From Roseiarcus sp963772555 (GTDB lineage Bacteria > Pseudomonadota > Alphaproteobacteria > Rhizobiales > Beijerinckiaceae): DNA of 64,000 nt. The position numbers were made by a program, and so were the translations under genes. Numbering within the stretch: position 1 is the first letter of the stretch; each line of letters begins with the position of its first letter. A model generated the notes under the pieces. The model was not told the DNA's origin. It ran no database searches and saw nothing but the letters and a program-made list of their open reading frames with translations. This document shows, in pieces, positions 25,693-33,473 of this stretch. The DNA is taken from the NCBI GenBank assembly GCA_963772555.1, contig CAVYXQ010000015.1, positions 1-64,000 of the forward strand, in the 5' to 3' direction.

Positions 25693-26112
25693 TCACCCGA
25701 TGCGACCGGCGAGCGCCGCCTTGACGGCCTTGCTGGCGTGCAGCGCCCCGAGCACGGTGATCGATTCGATGGTCGACAGCGCCAGGTCCGGCGTGACGTC
25801 GTCGTCGATCGTCGCCAGCCCGACGACCTGGATGTTGAGCCGGCGGCCGGCGGCCTTCGCCGTCTCGAGCTCGTCGCGGCTGATCCGCCTGAGGCCGAGT
25901 TCGAGCGTCCGCCGGGCGATCGACTGTCGCACGGCGTCGGCGTGGACGGAGAGCTGGTTGCGGATCGCCGTCCGGATGAAGTCGGTGCGATTGGAATAAA
26001 AGCCCTCGCGCACCAGGAGATCGATATGGCCGAGATCGACGAAGCCGAGGTTGATGGTGATCTTCTCGCTTTCGCCGGGCCTGTCCCGCAGTCTGTGAAT
26101 CTCTCCGCTCAT
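25693..26112 (-). CDS. Ribbon-helix-helix (CopG-type) transcriptional regulator
   Basis: A 139-residue protein. Residues 16-55 form an RHH DNA-binding unit (KITINLGFVDLGHIDLLVRE, NRTDFIRTAIRNQL). The C-terminal 60 residues (NIQVVGLATIDDDVTPDLA, ALHASKAVKAALAGRI) are conserved in relatives but have no known fold to me. Three GGATGGT half-sites spaced 11 bp apart lie immediately upstream (26124-26152), so autoregulation is very likely. The next gene on the strand, 42 bp away, is the PHB-depolymerase-type esterase, a probable co-regulated target. Confidence 0.85.
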   Translation of the reverse strand: MSGEIHRLRDRPGESEKITINLGFVDLGHIDLLVREGFYSNRTDFIRTAIRNQLSVHADAVRQSIARRTLELGLRRISRDELETAKAAGRRLNIQVVGLATIDDDVTPDLALSTIESITVLGALHASKAVKAALAGRIG

Positions 26113-26122
26113 CGCGAGCTCC

Positions 26123-26152
26123 TACCATCCCGTTGGATGGTACATGGATGGT
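26123..26152 (-). promoter_or_regulatory. Operator of the RHH regulator: three phased half-sites
   Basis: ACCATCC at 26124, GGATGGT at 26135 and GGATGGT at 26146 start exactly 11 bp apart, one helical turn. The first two form the perfect inverted repeat TACCATCC-cgtt-GGATGGTA. The array ends 11 bp before the ATG at 26112, overlapping where a promoter must lie. This is the arrangement expected for cooperative RHH dimer binding. Confidence 0.75.
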
Positions 26153-26357
26153 GGAGCAGGGAATTGCAAGGCCCGGCTCACATCTTTCGGGATGCGTCAC
26201 CTGCCAGCGCCGGCTCTGCAAGTTGCGCAAAAGAGCGCTCAAGCCTTTGAAAGAGGCCGGCGACATTGAATTCGGCGCCGGCCGATCTTGGCTCTCCTCC
26301 GCCGGTAAAAGAGGATGCGTCGGAACGGGCGATGCGCTCTGCGGCGGCCCGGCAGCG
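26153..26357. other. Gap between RHH operator and thioesterase gene end
   Basis: About 205 bp with no credible gene. It must hold the promoter of the RHH gene and the 3' end of the carnitine operon. A GGCCGGCGac...GGCGCCGGCC palindrome near 26256-26284 could act as the operon terminator but lacks a T tract. Confidence 0.4.
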
Positions 26358-26845
26358 CTACATCTTCCGTTTCAGCGCCACGCCGGCGCCCGCCTGCGGC
26401 GGGTGCGGCATGCCGCCCTGCGCCCTGCCGAGCGCGTCGAGCGCGGCCAGCGTCTCGAAGCTCCAGGGGCGGCGCGCGGGCCGCTTTCGCCGCGCGTGAC
26501 CGACAGCAGCAATTGCTCCGAGGCGGCGAGCGGCTCGCCGCCGGCCGACGTCATTTCGAGCCAGACGCGGACGCGCTTGTCGTCGTGTTCGAGCAGATGG
26601 CAGGAGACGGCGAGCGCGTCACCCTCCTTCGCCTCTTTGAAAAAGTGCAGCATCATCTGCATCGTGTAGAGCGTCAGGCCCGTCCGCTCGCGCGCCTTGG
26701 CGTCGAGGCCGATCCGGTCCATCAGGGCATCGACCGAGCGGCTGAAGACGATGGCGTAGGCGGCGTCGTTCATGTGGCCGTTGTAATCGACCCATTCGCT
26801 CACGACCGTCGTCGCCAGAACCGGAAGCGCGGATCCATGGCGCAT
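26358..26845 (-). CDS. Hotdog-fold acyl-CoA thioesterase, last gene of carnitine operon, frameshifted
   Basis: A 4HBT-type thioesterase of about 162 residues with the WVDYNGHMNDAAYAIVFSRS motif (catalytic D-x-N-G-H region) and LEHDDKRVRVWLEM. The frame is lost after GESGPRAAP: the coding strand has GCCCCTGG where one more C restores WSFETLAALDALGRAQGG and a stop at 26358. The shift lies near 26465-26470 in a C run, so it is probably an error. It is a distant paralogue of the thioesterase at 31890. In the proposed pathway one releases carnitine from carnitinyl-CoA and the other releases glycine betaine from betainyl-CoA; which does which is not decided by sequence. Confidence 0.82.
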
Positions 26846-26867
26846 TTGGCGTCCTCGCTGATCTTGT

Positions 26868-27827
26868 TCAGAGCCGGCCCGGCCGGCCTTCCGCTTCGGG
26901 CCAGTACTTTTGCACGAGCGCGAGGAGATCGACAAGAAACGCGTCGCGCCGCGCCTCGAGGTCCCGGATCGATCGGCCTGCCGCCTGAGCCTCGCAGCCG
27001 TCGGCCACCTTGTCGATCAGCGCCTCGGTCAGTTCCGGCGCGACGAGCCGGGTCCAGGGCAGTTTCAGCGCCGGGCCGAACTGATGCAGCATGTGGCGCA
27101 TGCCGCCCTCGCCGCCGGCGAGATGGAAGGTGAGGAAAGTGCCCATCAGCGCCCAGCGCAGGCCGCAGCCGTAAACCACGGCGGCGTCGACCTCCTCGGT
27201 GGTGGCGATATCGTCGTTGACCAGCCAGAGCGCTTCGCGCCACAGCGCCTCCATCAGGCGGTCGGCGACAAATCCGACGATCTCTTTCCGCACCCGCAAC
27301 GGCCGCATGCCGACCGATGTGTAGAAGGCGCCCGCCTCATCGACAGTCGCGGCGGCGGTCTTCTCGCCGCCGACGAGCTCGACCAGGGGCAGAAGGTAGA
27401 CGGGATTGAACGGGTGTCCGACCAGCATGCGCTCGGGGCGCTGCATCTTCGCCGAGAGGATTGTCGGCAGGAGCCCCGAGGTCGACGAGGCGACGATGGC
27501 GTCCGGGTTGGCGGCGTCGATCCGGGCAAGCAGGTCCTGCTTCAGCGACTCGCGCTCGGGCGCATTCTCCTGAACAAAGTCGGCGCCGGCGACGCAGTCC
27601 TCGAGCGAGGCGCAAAACGTCAGGCGGGCAGGGCTCGCGCCGGGCGCGACGCCCCGGCGGCTCATGGCCGGCCAGGCGGCCTCGACCGAAGCGCGCGCCT
27701 TGCCGGCGGCGTCGGGCGACGGATCCCAGGCCGTCACGTCGAGCCCCGCGCCGAGAAAGCGCGCCGCCCATCCCGACCCGATGACCCCCGCGCCGACGAC
27801 GGCGACATGCTCGATTGGCCTTGTCAA
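26868..27827 (-). CDS. cdhA: L-carnitine 3-dehydrogenase
   Basis: A 319-residue member of the 3-hydroxyacyl-CoA dehydrogenase superfamily, in the branch of L-carnitine dehydrogenases that oxidise carnitine to 3-dehydrocarnitine with NAD+. The Rossmann motif is VAVVGAGVIGSGWAARFL; ASSTSGLLPT and GHPFNPVYLLPLVELVGG are the superfamily's active-site segments. Start TTG 27827 is preferred: GGGGAGG lies eight bases upstream and the protein then begins TRPIEHVAVVG like its relatives. An ATG at 27851 would add eight residues. It is embedded between caiD and a thioesterase gene, with a BKACE gene in the same operon, which supports the carnitine assignment. Confidence 0.87.
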   Translation of the reverse strand: MTRPIEHVAVVGAGVIGSGWAARFLGAGLDVTAWDPSPDAAGKARASVEAAWPAMSRRGVAPGASPARLTFCASLEDCVAGADFVQENAPERESLKQDLLARIDAANPDAIVASSTSGLLPTILSAKMQRPERMLVGHPFNPVYLLPLVELVGGEKTAAATVDEAGAFYTSVGMRPLRVRKEIVGFVADRLMEALWREALWLVNDDIATTEEVDAAVVYGCGLRWALMGTFLTFHLAGGEGGMRHMLHQFGPALKLPWTRLVAPELTEALIDKVADGCEAQAAGRSIRDLEARRDAFLVDLLALVQKYWPEAEGRPGRL

Positions 27828-27856
27828 CTTGGACCTCCCCAGAAATCCCATATGCT

Positions 27857-28642
27857 CTACCGCCCCTTCCACACGGGCGGGCGCTTCTCGGCAAAGGCAA
27901 GCGGTCCCTCGTGGGCGTCTTCGGAAGACAGCATGAGATCGTAGACCGGCGTCTTGCCGTTGCGCATCGCGGCGTAGGTTTCGGCGACCGAGCGGCCTTC
28001 GCCCGCGTTCACCGCGGCTTTGACGGCGCGCGTCGCCAGCGGCGCCTTTGCAGCGATGGTCGCGGCGAGCTCGCGGGCTGCGGTCATCAGCGAGCCGAGC
28101 GGGGCCAGCCGGTTGACGAGGCCGCGCAACAGCGCCTCCTCCGCCTCGACCCGCCGGCCCGTCAGCAGCATTTCCATCGCCACGGCGCGGGGCAGCCGCC
28201 GCGGCAAACGCTGGACGCCGCCCGAATCGGCGATGATGCCGAGGCCGGTCTCCGGCAGGGCGAAGGCCGCGCCCTCCGCCGCCACGACGAGGTCGCAGGC
28301 AAGGACGAGTTCGAACCCGCCGCCGAACGCCAGGCCGTTGACCGCGGCGACGACCGGCTTGTCGAGATCCCAAAACTCGGTCAGGCCAGCGAAGCCGCCG
28401 GGTCCGTGATCCGAGCCCGCCGTCTCCCCGGCCGCCGCAGCCTTGAGGTCCCAACCGGCGCAGAAGAACCGGTCGCCGGCCCCGGTCAGGATGGCGACGC
28501 GGGCTTCCGGATCGTCGTGAAACGCGCGGAACGCCAGATAGAGCGCGCGGCTGGTCGCCGCGTCGATCGCGTTGGCCTTGGGCCGGTCGAGAATCACTTC
28601 GACGATCGCGCCGCGGCGGACGACTCGAACGGGCGATGTCAT
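27857..28642 (-). CDS. caiD: Carnitinyl-CoA dehydratase / crotonobetainyl-CoA hydratase
   Basis: CaiD interconverts crotonobetainyl-CoA and L-carnitinyl-CoA. The 261-residue crotonase is strikingly like the enterobacterial enzyme: LDRPKANAIDAATSRAL, FFCAGWDLKAAA, GPGGFAGLTE, AVNGLAFGGGFELVLACDL, LPETGLGI, and the end SEDAHEGPLAFAEKRPPVWK. These positions distinguish CaiD from generic enoyl-CoA hydratases. The gene overlaps the CoA-ligase stop by four bases (ATGA) and precedes cdhA by 29 bp. It is the key evidence that the operon handles carnitine derivatives. Confidence 0.92.
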   Translation of the reverse strand: MTSPVRVVRRGAIVEVILDRPKANAIDAATSRALYLAFRAFHDDPEARVAILTGAGDRFFCAGWDLKAAAAGETAGSDHGPGGFAGLTEFWDLDKPVVAAVNGLAFGGGFELVLACDLVVAAEGAAFALPETGLGIIADSGGVQRLPRRLPRAVAMEMLLTGRRVEAEEALLRGLVNRLAPLGSLMTAARELAATIAAKAPLATRAVKAAVNAGEGRSVAETYAAMRNGKTPVYDLMLSSEDAHEGPLAFAEKRPPVWKGR

Positions 28643-30726
28643 GTCAGAAAAGCCTCCTCGCCCAGCCGGATCAACGCGTCGACCGCGACCACGCCCGAGC
28701 CTGCGGCAAAGACCAACAACGGATTGACGTCAAGTTCGATCAAAGTCTGACGATGCGCCTCGGCGTAGCGTGCGATCGATTGGACCGACCCAATGAGCGC
28801 CGGCCAGTCCCCGCGCCCGGCGCCGCGGTAGCCGTCGATGAGCCTGGCGATCTTCAGCGAGCGCAGCGCCGCTTCGATTTCGGCGCCGCTCGCCGGCAAG
28901 AGCAGGGTCGCATGGTCGTCGATGAGCTCGGCGAGCACGCCGCCCGCGCCGACGGTGAGCGCGAGGCCAAACACAGCGTCGCGCGTCACGCCGACGATCA
29001 GTTCGGCGAGCGCTCGGCTCTGCATCGGTTCGATCAGGACGCGGTCGCTCAGATGCGCCATCGCGGCGGCCGCCTCTTCGACCGCCGACGTATCGCGGAG
29101 GTCGAGCCGAACGCCGCCGACTTCCGTCTTGTGCGCGAGCGCGGCGTTGAGCGCCTTGACGACGACGGGATAGCCGAGATCCTCCGCCGCGCGCCCGGCC
29201 CCGGCGAGCGGGACGACGCGATACGGCGGAACCGCCAGGCCGAAGCGCGCCAGCGCGGCCTTGGCTTCGGCCTCGTCGAGCAGGCGCGCCGGCCGGTCGG
29301 CGATCGCCCTGGCGGACGGGCGCAGATCCGCGGACGCCGGCCGCAACCACGCCTCGCCGACGTCCGCCGCCAGACGCACCGCGGTCAGCGCCTCGCTCAT
29401 GCCGTTGAACGGAACGACGCCGGCGGTAACGAGGCGCGTGGCGATCGCCTCCGGCATCGTTTCGGGCAGCGAAGCGACCACCGCGGCGGGCGCGCCGGTC
29501 GTCGCCCGGGCCGCCTCGAAAGCCGCCAGCGTCGTCTCCCAGCTCGAGCCGTCGCAGCGATCGGCGCGCGGAAAATCGAGGACCAGCGCATTGATGTCGT
29601 AGCCGGCGTCGAGCATGGCGGAAAATGCGGCGCGCGTCGGCTCGAAATCGCCCCAGACATAGGTGTGGTAGTCGAGCGGATTGCCGAGCGCCACCTTGGG
29701 GCCGAGCGCCGCGGCGAGCGCGTTGCGCGCGCTTGCCGGCAGATCCGGCGTCGTCAGCCCATGCGCCTCGGCGAGGTCGGCCATCAGCGAGGCTTCGCCG
29801 CCCGAACAGCTCATCGAGGAGAGCCGCCGGCCTTCGAGCGGACCGCACACGTGCAACAGCTTCAGCGTCTCGAGGAAAATCGACAGGTCAGCCGCGCGGG
29901 CGACGCCGGCTCTGGCAAAGAGCGCGTCATAGTGGGCGTCTGCGCCGGCGAGCGAAGCGGTATGCGACAATGTCAGCGCCGCGCCCGCGTCGCTCCGCCC
30001 GGTCTTGATCGCGACGATGGGCTTGCGCAGCCGGCGCGCCCGCCGCGCCGCGCGGTCGAACCCCTCCACCTGGGTCAGCCCCTCGATGTGCAGGCCGATC
30101 GCGGTCACGCGCTCATCGTCGAGAAACGCCTCGACATAGCTGGCGATGTCGCCTTTCGCATTGTTGCCCGCGGCGACGACATAAGCGATCGGCAGTCCCC
30201 GCGCCTGCATCGTCAGGTTGAGGGCGATATTGCCGGACTGCAGCACGAGGGCGACGCCGCGCTCGACGCGGGCGCCGCCGTGCTGGTCGGGCCACAGCGC
30301 GACGCCGTCGAGATAGTTGATGGCGCCATAGCAATTGGGTCCGACGAGCGCCATCTCGCCGCTGGCGGCGACGAGCTTGCGCTCGAGCGCCGCCCCTTCG
30401 TCGCCGGCCTCGGAAAAGCCGCTGGCGTAGACGACCGCGCCATGCGCGCCGAGCGCGGCGAGTTCGCCGACCGCGACGACCGACGCCTCGCGCGGCGCGG
30501 CGACAAAAGCCGCATCCGGCGCGTCCGGCAGTTCGCTGACCGAAGCGAAGCAGGTCCGCCCGGCAAGCCTGGCGCGGCGCGGATTGACGGGCCAGATCTC
30601 CCCGGAAAAGCCGATGCGGTCGCATTGCCGCGCGACCTCCTCCGCCTCGCGCCCGCCGATAACGGCGATCGAGCGCGGCTGCAGCAGACGCGCCAGGCGG
30701 GAGCGAGCGTCAAGCGCGACCGTCAT
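28639..30726 (-). CDS. ADP-forming acyl-CoA synthetase (fused alpha-beta), candidate gamma-butyrobetaine/carnitine CoA ligase
   Basis: A 695-residue NDP-forming acyl-CoA synthetase. The order is CoA-binding domain (SIAVIGGREAEEVARQCD), succinyl-CoA-ligase-like domain (VGPNCYGAINYLDG, QSGNIALN), the phosphohistidine segment LSHTASLAGAD (H255), then an ATP-grasp domain (VVVKALNAALAHKTEVGGV, VGAGGVLAELIDD). Enterobacteria use the AMP-forming CaiC and the CoA transferase CaiB for this step; here this enzyme is the only activator in the operon. It overlaps caiD by ATGA and starts six bases after the dehydrogenase stop. The substrate (gamma-butyrobetaine, crotonobetaine or carnitine) is inferred from context only. 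Confidence 0.85.
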   Translation of the reverse strand: MTVALDARSRLARLLQPRSIAVIGGREAEEVARQCDRIGFSGEIWPVNPRRARLAGRTCFASVSELPDAPDAAFVAAPREASVVAVGELAALGAHGAVVYASGFSEAGDEGAALERKLVAASGEMALVGPNCYGAINYLDGVALWPDQHGGARVERGVALVLQSGNIALNLTMQARGLPIAYVVAAGNNAKGDIASYVEAFLDDERVTAIGLHIEGLTQVEGFDRAARRARRLRKPIVAIKTGRSDAGAALTLSHTASLAGADAHYDALFARAGVARAADLSIFLETLKLLHVCGPLEGRRLSSMSCSGGEASLMADLAEAHGLTTPDLPASARNALAAALGPKVALGNPLDYHTYVWGDFEPTRAAFSAMLDAGYDINALVLDFPRADRCDGSSWETTLAAFEAARATTGAPAAVVASLPETMPEAIATRLVTAGVVPFNGMSEALTAVRLAADVGEAWLRPASADLRPSARAIADRPARLLDEAEAKAALARFGLAVPPYRVVPLAGAGRAAEDLGYPVVVKALNAALAHKTEVGGVRLDLRDTSAVEEAAAAMAHLSDRVLIEPMQSRALAELIVGVTRDAVFGLALTVGAGGVLAELIDDHATLLLPASGAEIEAALRSLKIARLIDGYRGAGRGDWPALIGSVQSIARYAEAHRQTLIELDVNPLLVFAAGSGVVAVDALIRLGEEAFLT

Positions 30727-30732
30727 TCCGCT

Positions 30733-31893
30733 TCAACAGCCGCGCGGGCGCAGAAGCGCGCGCGAAATGATGTGGCGCTGGATTTCGCTGGTGCCGTCCC
30801 AGATGCGGTCGACGCGCGCATCGCGCCACCAGCGCTCGAGCGGCATCGACGCCATGAGGCCCATGCCGCCGTAGATCTGCAAGGCGCGATCGGTGACCCG
30901 CGCCAGCGTCTCGGAGGCAAAGAGTTTCGCCATGGCGAAATCCTGGTCCTGCGCTATTCCCTGGTCGAGCTTGTGGGCGGCGCTCAGCGTCAGCAATTCG
31001 GCGGCCTCGATCTCGGTCGCCATGTCGGCAAGCTGAAACGAAACGCCCTGGAAGCGGCCGATCTTTTCGCCGAACTGCACCCGGGTCGAGGCCCAGTCGA
31101 GCGCGCTCTCCAGCACCCGGCGGGCGCGGCCGACGCAGTTCGCGGCGACGGAGAGTTGGGTCGAGCCCAGCCATTCGCTCATCAGATCGAAGCCGCGCCC
31201 CTCGACGCCGAGCAATTGCGATTGATCGACAAAGCACTCGTCGAAATAGAGCTCGCACTGATGATAGCCGCGGTTGGAGACGCAAGGTGCGCCGCGGGAA
31301 CGGGTGAAGCCGGGCGTGCCGACGTCGACCAGGAACGCCGAGATTTCCGCCTTGCGGCGCCCGCCCGCCTCTTTGACCCCGGTGGCGGCAAAGAGGATCA
31401 CGTAGTCGGCCTTGTCGGCGTGGCTGATGAAATGCTTGCTTCCGTTGATCACGTAGCCGTCGCCCTGGCGCTCGGCGCGGGTCTTCATCGAACGCACGTC
31501 GGAGCCGGCGCCGGGTTCGGTCATGGCGAGGCAGTCGTGACGCTCTCCCTTGATGGTCGGGATCAGATAGCGCTCGACCTGTTCGCCCCGGCACCCCTGC
31601 AGGATGTTGGATGGGCGGGAGACGCACATCTGCAGCGCATAGCCGGCCCGGCCCAGTTCGCGCTCCATCACCGTCAGCGACAGCGCGTCGAGGCCGCCGC
31701 CGCCGTGTTCGGCAGGCATGTTGGCGGCATAAAAGCCGGCCTTCAGCGCCTTCGTCTGGATGTCGCGCGCCAGGTCCTCCGGCACGTCGTCGAGCTTCTC
31801 GACCAGGTCTTCGTGCGGATAGAGCTCCCTCTCGACGAAGGCGCGCACGGCTTCGGCCAGCATCGTCTGTTCGGGCGTCAAGGGAAAGCTCAT
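30733..31893 (-). CDS. Acyl-CoA dehydrogenase, candidate gamma-butyrobetainyl-CoA dehydrogenase
   Basis: A 386-residue FAD acyl-CoA dehydrogenase, full length, with CLAMTEPGAGSDVRSMKTRA and the C-terminal IYGGMGLMASMPLERWWRD. The position of the catalytic Glu in MCAD-like enzymes (EGTSxIQ) holds D366 here (IWDGTSEIQRH), as in some ACAD subfamilies. In the operon it is the logical source of crotonobetainyl-CoA from gamma-butyrobetainyl-CoA, the reverse of the CaiA reductase reaction. The gene overlaps the upstream thioesterase by ATGA (31890-31893). No electron-transfer flavoprotein genes are adjacent, unlike fixAB-linked cai operons. Confidence 0.85.
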   Translation of the reverse strand: MSFPLTPEQTMLAEAVRAFVERELYPHEDLVEKLDDVPEDLARDIQTKALKAGFYAANMPAEHGGGGLDALSLTVMERELGRAGYALQMCVSRPSNILQGCRGEQVERYLIPTIKGERHDCLAMTEPGAGSDVRSMKTRAERQGDGYVINGSKHFISHADKADYVILFAATGVKEAGGRRKAEISAFLVDVGTPGFTRSRGAPCVSNRGYHQCELYFDECFVDQSQLLGVEGRGFDLMSEWLGSTQLSVAANCVGRARRVLESALDWASTRVQFGEKIGRFQGVSFQLADMATEIEAAELLTLSAAHKLDQGIAQDQDFAMAKLFASETLARVTDRALQIYGGMGLMASMPLERWWRDARVDRIWDGTSEIQRHIISRALLRPRGC

Positions 31894-32453
31894 CGCGATC
31901 CTCTTCGCCTGCTCGCGATGCCGAAGGGCGCGCCGATCATTGGATGCAGCGGCAGACGAGAATGCGCCGCGCGGATCGCCGCCAGCCGGTCGTAGAGCTC
32001 GGGCGGGAATGGCGCCGAGCGGCCGGCGCGGACGTCGACATGCGCCAGCACCTGCTCGGCGACCGCGACCTCGGCGTCGGTGCGGCCCCGCATCATGCGA
32101 TGCAGAATATGCAGGCGCTTGTCGTCGAGATCGACGAGCTGCAGCGTGAGACGGAGCGGATCGCCCGCGTGGAGCTCGGCGAGGTTGCGGATACGCGTAT
32201 CCAGCGTATAGAGCGAAAAGCCGCCGGCGCGGTAGGCTTCGTCGACGCCGACAAAGCGGAAGAACGCGTCGGAGGAATCGCCGAAGACGAGCAGATAGAC
32301 GCTCTCGCTCATGTGGCCGTTGTAGTCTGTCCACTCCGGCTTCACCGTGCAGGCGTGCAGCGCCAGTGGCGCCGGGATCGGTCTCGTCGCGTCCCAGCCG
32401 GCAAAGGGCACGCCTTCGAGCGGAGTGACGACGCGGCCCGGCGCCGGGTTCAT
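31890..32453 (-). CDS. cdhB: Betainyl-CoA thioesterase-like hotdog protein
   Basis: A 187-residue 4HBT-type thioesterase with the active-site stretch WTDYNGHMSESVYLLVFGDS and RLTLQLVDLDDKRLHILHRM. The family includes CdhB, which hydrolyses betainyl-CoA to glycine betaine and CoA after CdhC action. It overlaps cdhC by ATGA (32450-32453) and the acyl-CoA dehydrogenase by ATGA. The fixed cdhC-cdhB order matches carnitine loci. It is about 45% longer in its N-terminal arm than a minimal hotdog domain. Confidence 0.82.
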   Translation of the reverse strand: MNPAPGRVVTPLEGVPFAGWDATRPIPAPLALHACTVKPEWTDYNGHMSESVYLLVFGDSSDAFFRFVGVDEAYRAGGFSLYTLDTRIRNLAELHAGDPLRLTLQLVDLDDKRLHILHRMMRGRTDAEVAVAEQVLAHVDVRAGRSAPFPPELYDRLAAIRAAHSRLPLHPMIGAPFGIASRRRGSR

Positions 32454-33352
32454 CGTTGCTTCTTCAATCCAAGCATCGCTCGCGCTTCCGCCGCCGTTGC
32501 AATCGAGGCTCCCATGCGCTCGACGATCTCGCGCGCCCGCGTCACCAGAGCGCCGTTGCTCGCCGGCACGCCGCGATCGAGCCAGAGGTTGTCCTCGAGC
32601 CCGACCCGGACATGGCCGCCGAGCAGCGCCGCCTGCGCGACGAACGGCATCTGCATCCGTCCGATGGCGAAGCCCGCCCAATTGGCGTTCGCCGGCAAAT
32701 GGCCGCGCATCGCCAGCATCGCCTCGGTAGTTGCTTCCGCGCCCCAGGGGATGCCGAGGCAGAGCTGGAAAAGCGGCGGGGCGTCGATGAGGCCTTCGGC
32801 GATCAACTGCTTGGCGAGCCAGACATGACCGAGCTCGAAGCACTCGATCTCCGGTTTCACCCCGGCCGCCTGGATCCGCCGCGCCATATCGCGCAGAAGC
32901 CCGGCCGTCGCCAGAAACGCGCCGTCGCCAAAATTGAGCGAACCGCAATCGAGGGTGCAAATCTCAGGCCTGAGCTCCTCGACATGGGCGACCCGAGCAG
33001 CCGCGTCGGCCATGTCCGTCCCGGGCCCGCCCGAGGCTGGGTTGGCGGGATTGAAGAAGAAGTCGCCGCCCATGCCGGCGGTCAAGTTCAGGATGACGTC
33101 GGCGCCGGAGCCGCGAATATGGGCGACGGTCTCGCGGTAAAGCGCCGGATCGCGCGCGGCCTTGCCCGTGGCCGGGTCGCGCACATGCACGTGCACGATC
33201 GCGGCGCCGGCGGCATGGGCTTCGAGCGCCGAATTGGCGATCTGCCGCGGCGTCACCGGAATCGCCGGATGCTTGCCGACCGTGTCGCCGGCGCCGGTGA
33301 CGGCGCAGGATATGATGATCTTCGGAGTCAGCGCGCGCCCCTGCTTGGCCAA
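32450..33352 (-). CDS. cdhC: BKACE family 3-dehydrocarnitine cleavage enzyme
   Basis: A 300-residue beta-keto acid cleavage enzyme. The BKACE fold binds a zinc through HVHVRD (H54, H56) and has CAVTGAG, NLTAGMGGDF and GLEDNLWLDRG motifs. CdhC condenses 3-dehydrocarnitine with acetyl-CoA to give betainyl-CoA and acetoacetate. BKACE proteins act on many beta-keto acids, so the assignment rests on the linked cdhA, cdhB and caiD. It is the first gene of the seven-gene operon; its promoter should lie in 33353-33473, where no recognisable operator or neighbouring regulator gene was seen. Confidence 0.86.
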   Translation of the reverse strand: MAKQGRALTPKIIISCAVTGAGDTVGKHPAIPVTPRQIANSALEAHAAGAAIVHVHVRDPATGKAARDPALYRETVAHIRGSGADVILNLTAGMGGDFFFNPANPASGGPGTDMADAAARVAHVEELRPEICTLDCGSLNFGDGAFLATAGLLRDMARRIQAAGVKPEIECFELGHVWLAKQLIAEGLIDAPPLFQLCLGIPWGAEATTEAMLAMRGHLPANANWAGFAIGRMQMPFVAQAALLGGHVRVGLEDNLWLDRGVPASNGALVTRAREIVERMGASIATAAEARAMLGLKKQR

Positions 33353-33473
33353 GCCAAAACTTGCGTCAGCCCGATTGCGGACGCAAGTCCTCGCTCGCGC
33401 CCGAAGGGACCGTCAGCAGCCGGTCATGCGCGGGAGGCCCTCGCGGGCCAGGGCGGGCCGGCCCGTCCCGAGG

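Noticed and set aside
26868..27827. cdhA as a plain 3-hydroxybutyryl-CoA dehydrogenase
   Set aside because: The superfamily is right, but the SSTSGLLPT active-site segment, length and neighbours (BKACE, thioesterase, CaiD) fit carnitine dehydrogenases better.
28636..31995. Very long open frame on the + strand opposite the carnitine operon (over 1,000 codons)
   Set aside because: It is the antisense shadow of ligase and dehydrogenase genes in GC-rich DNA. The protein is Arg/Gly/Ala/His-rich with no motif, while the minus strand encodes three complete families.
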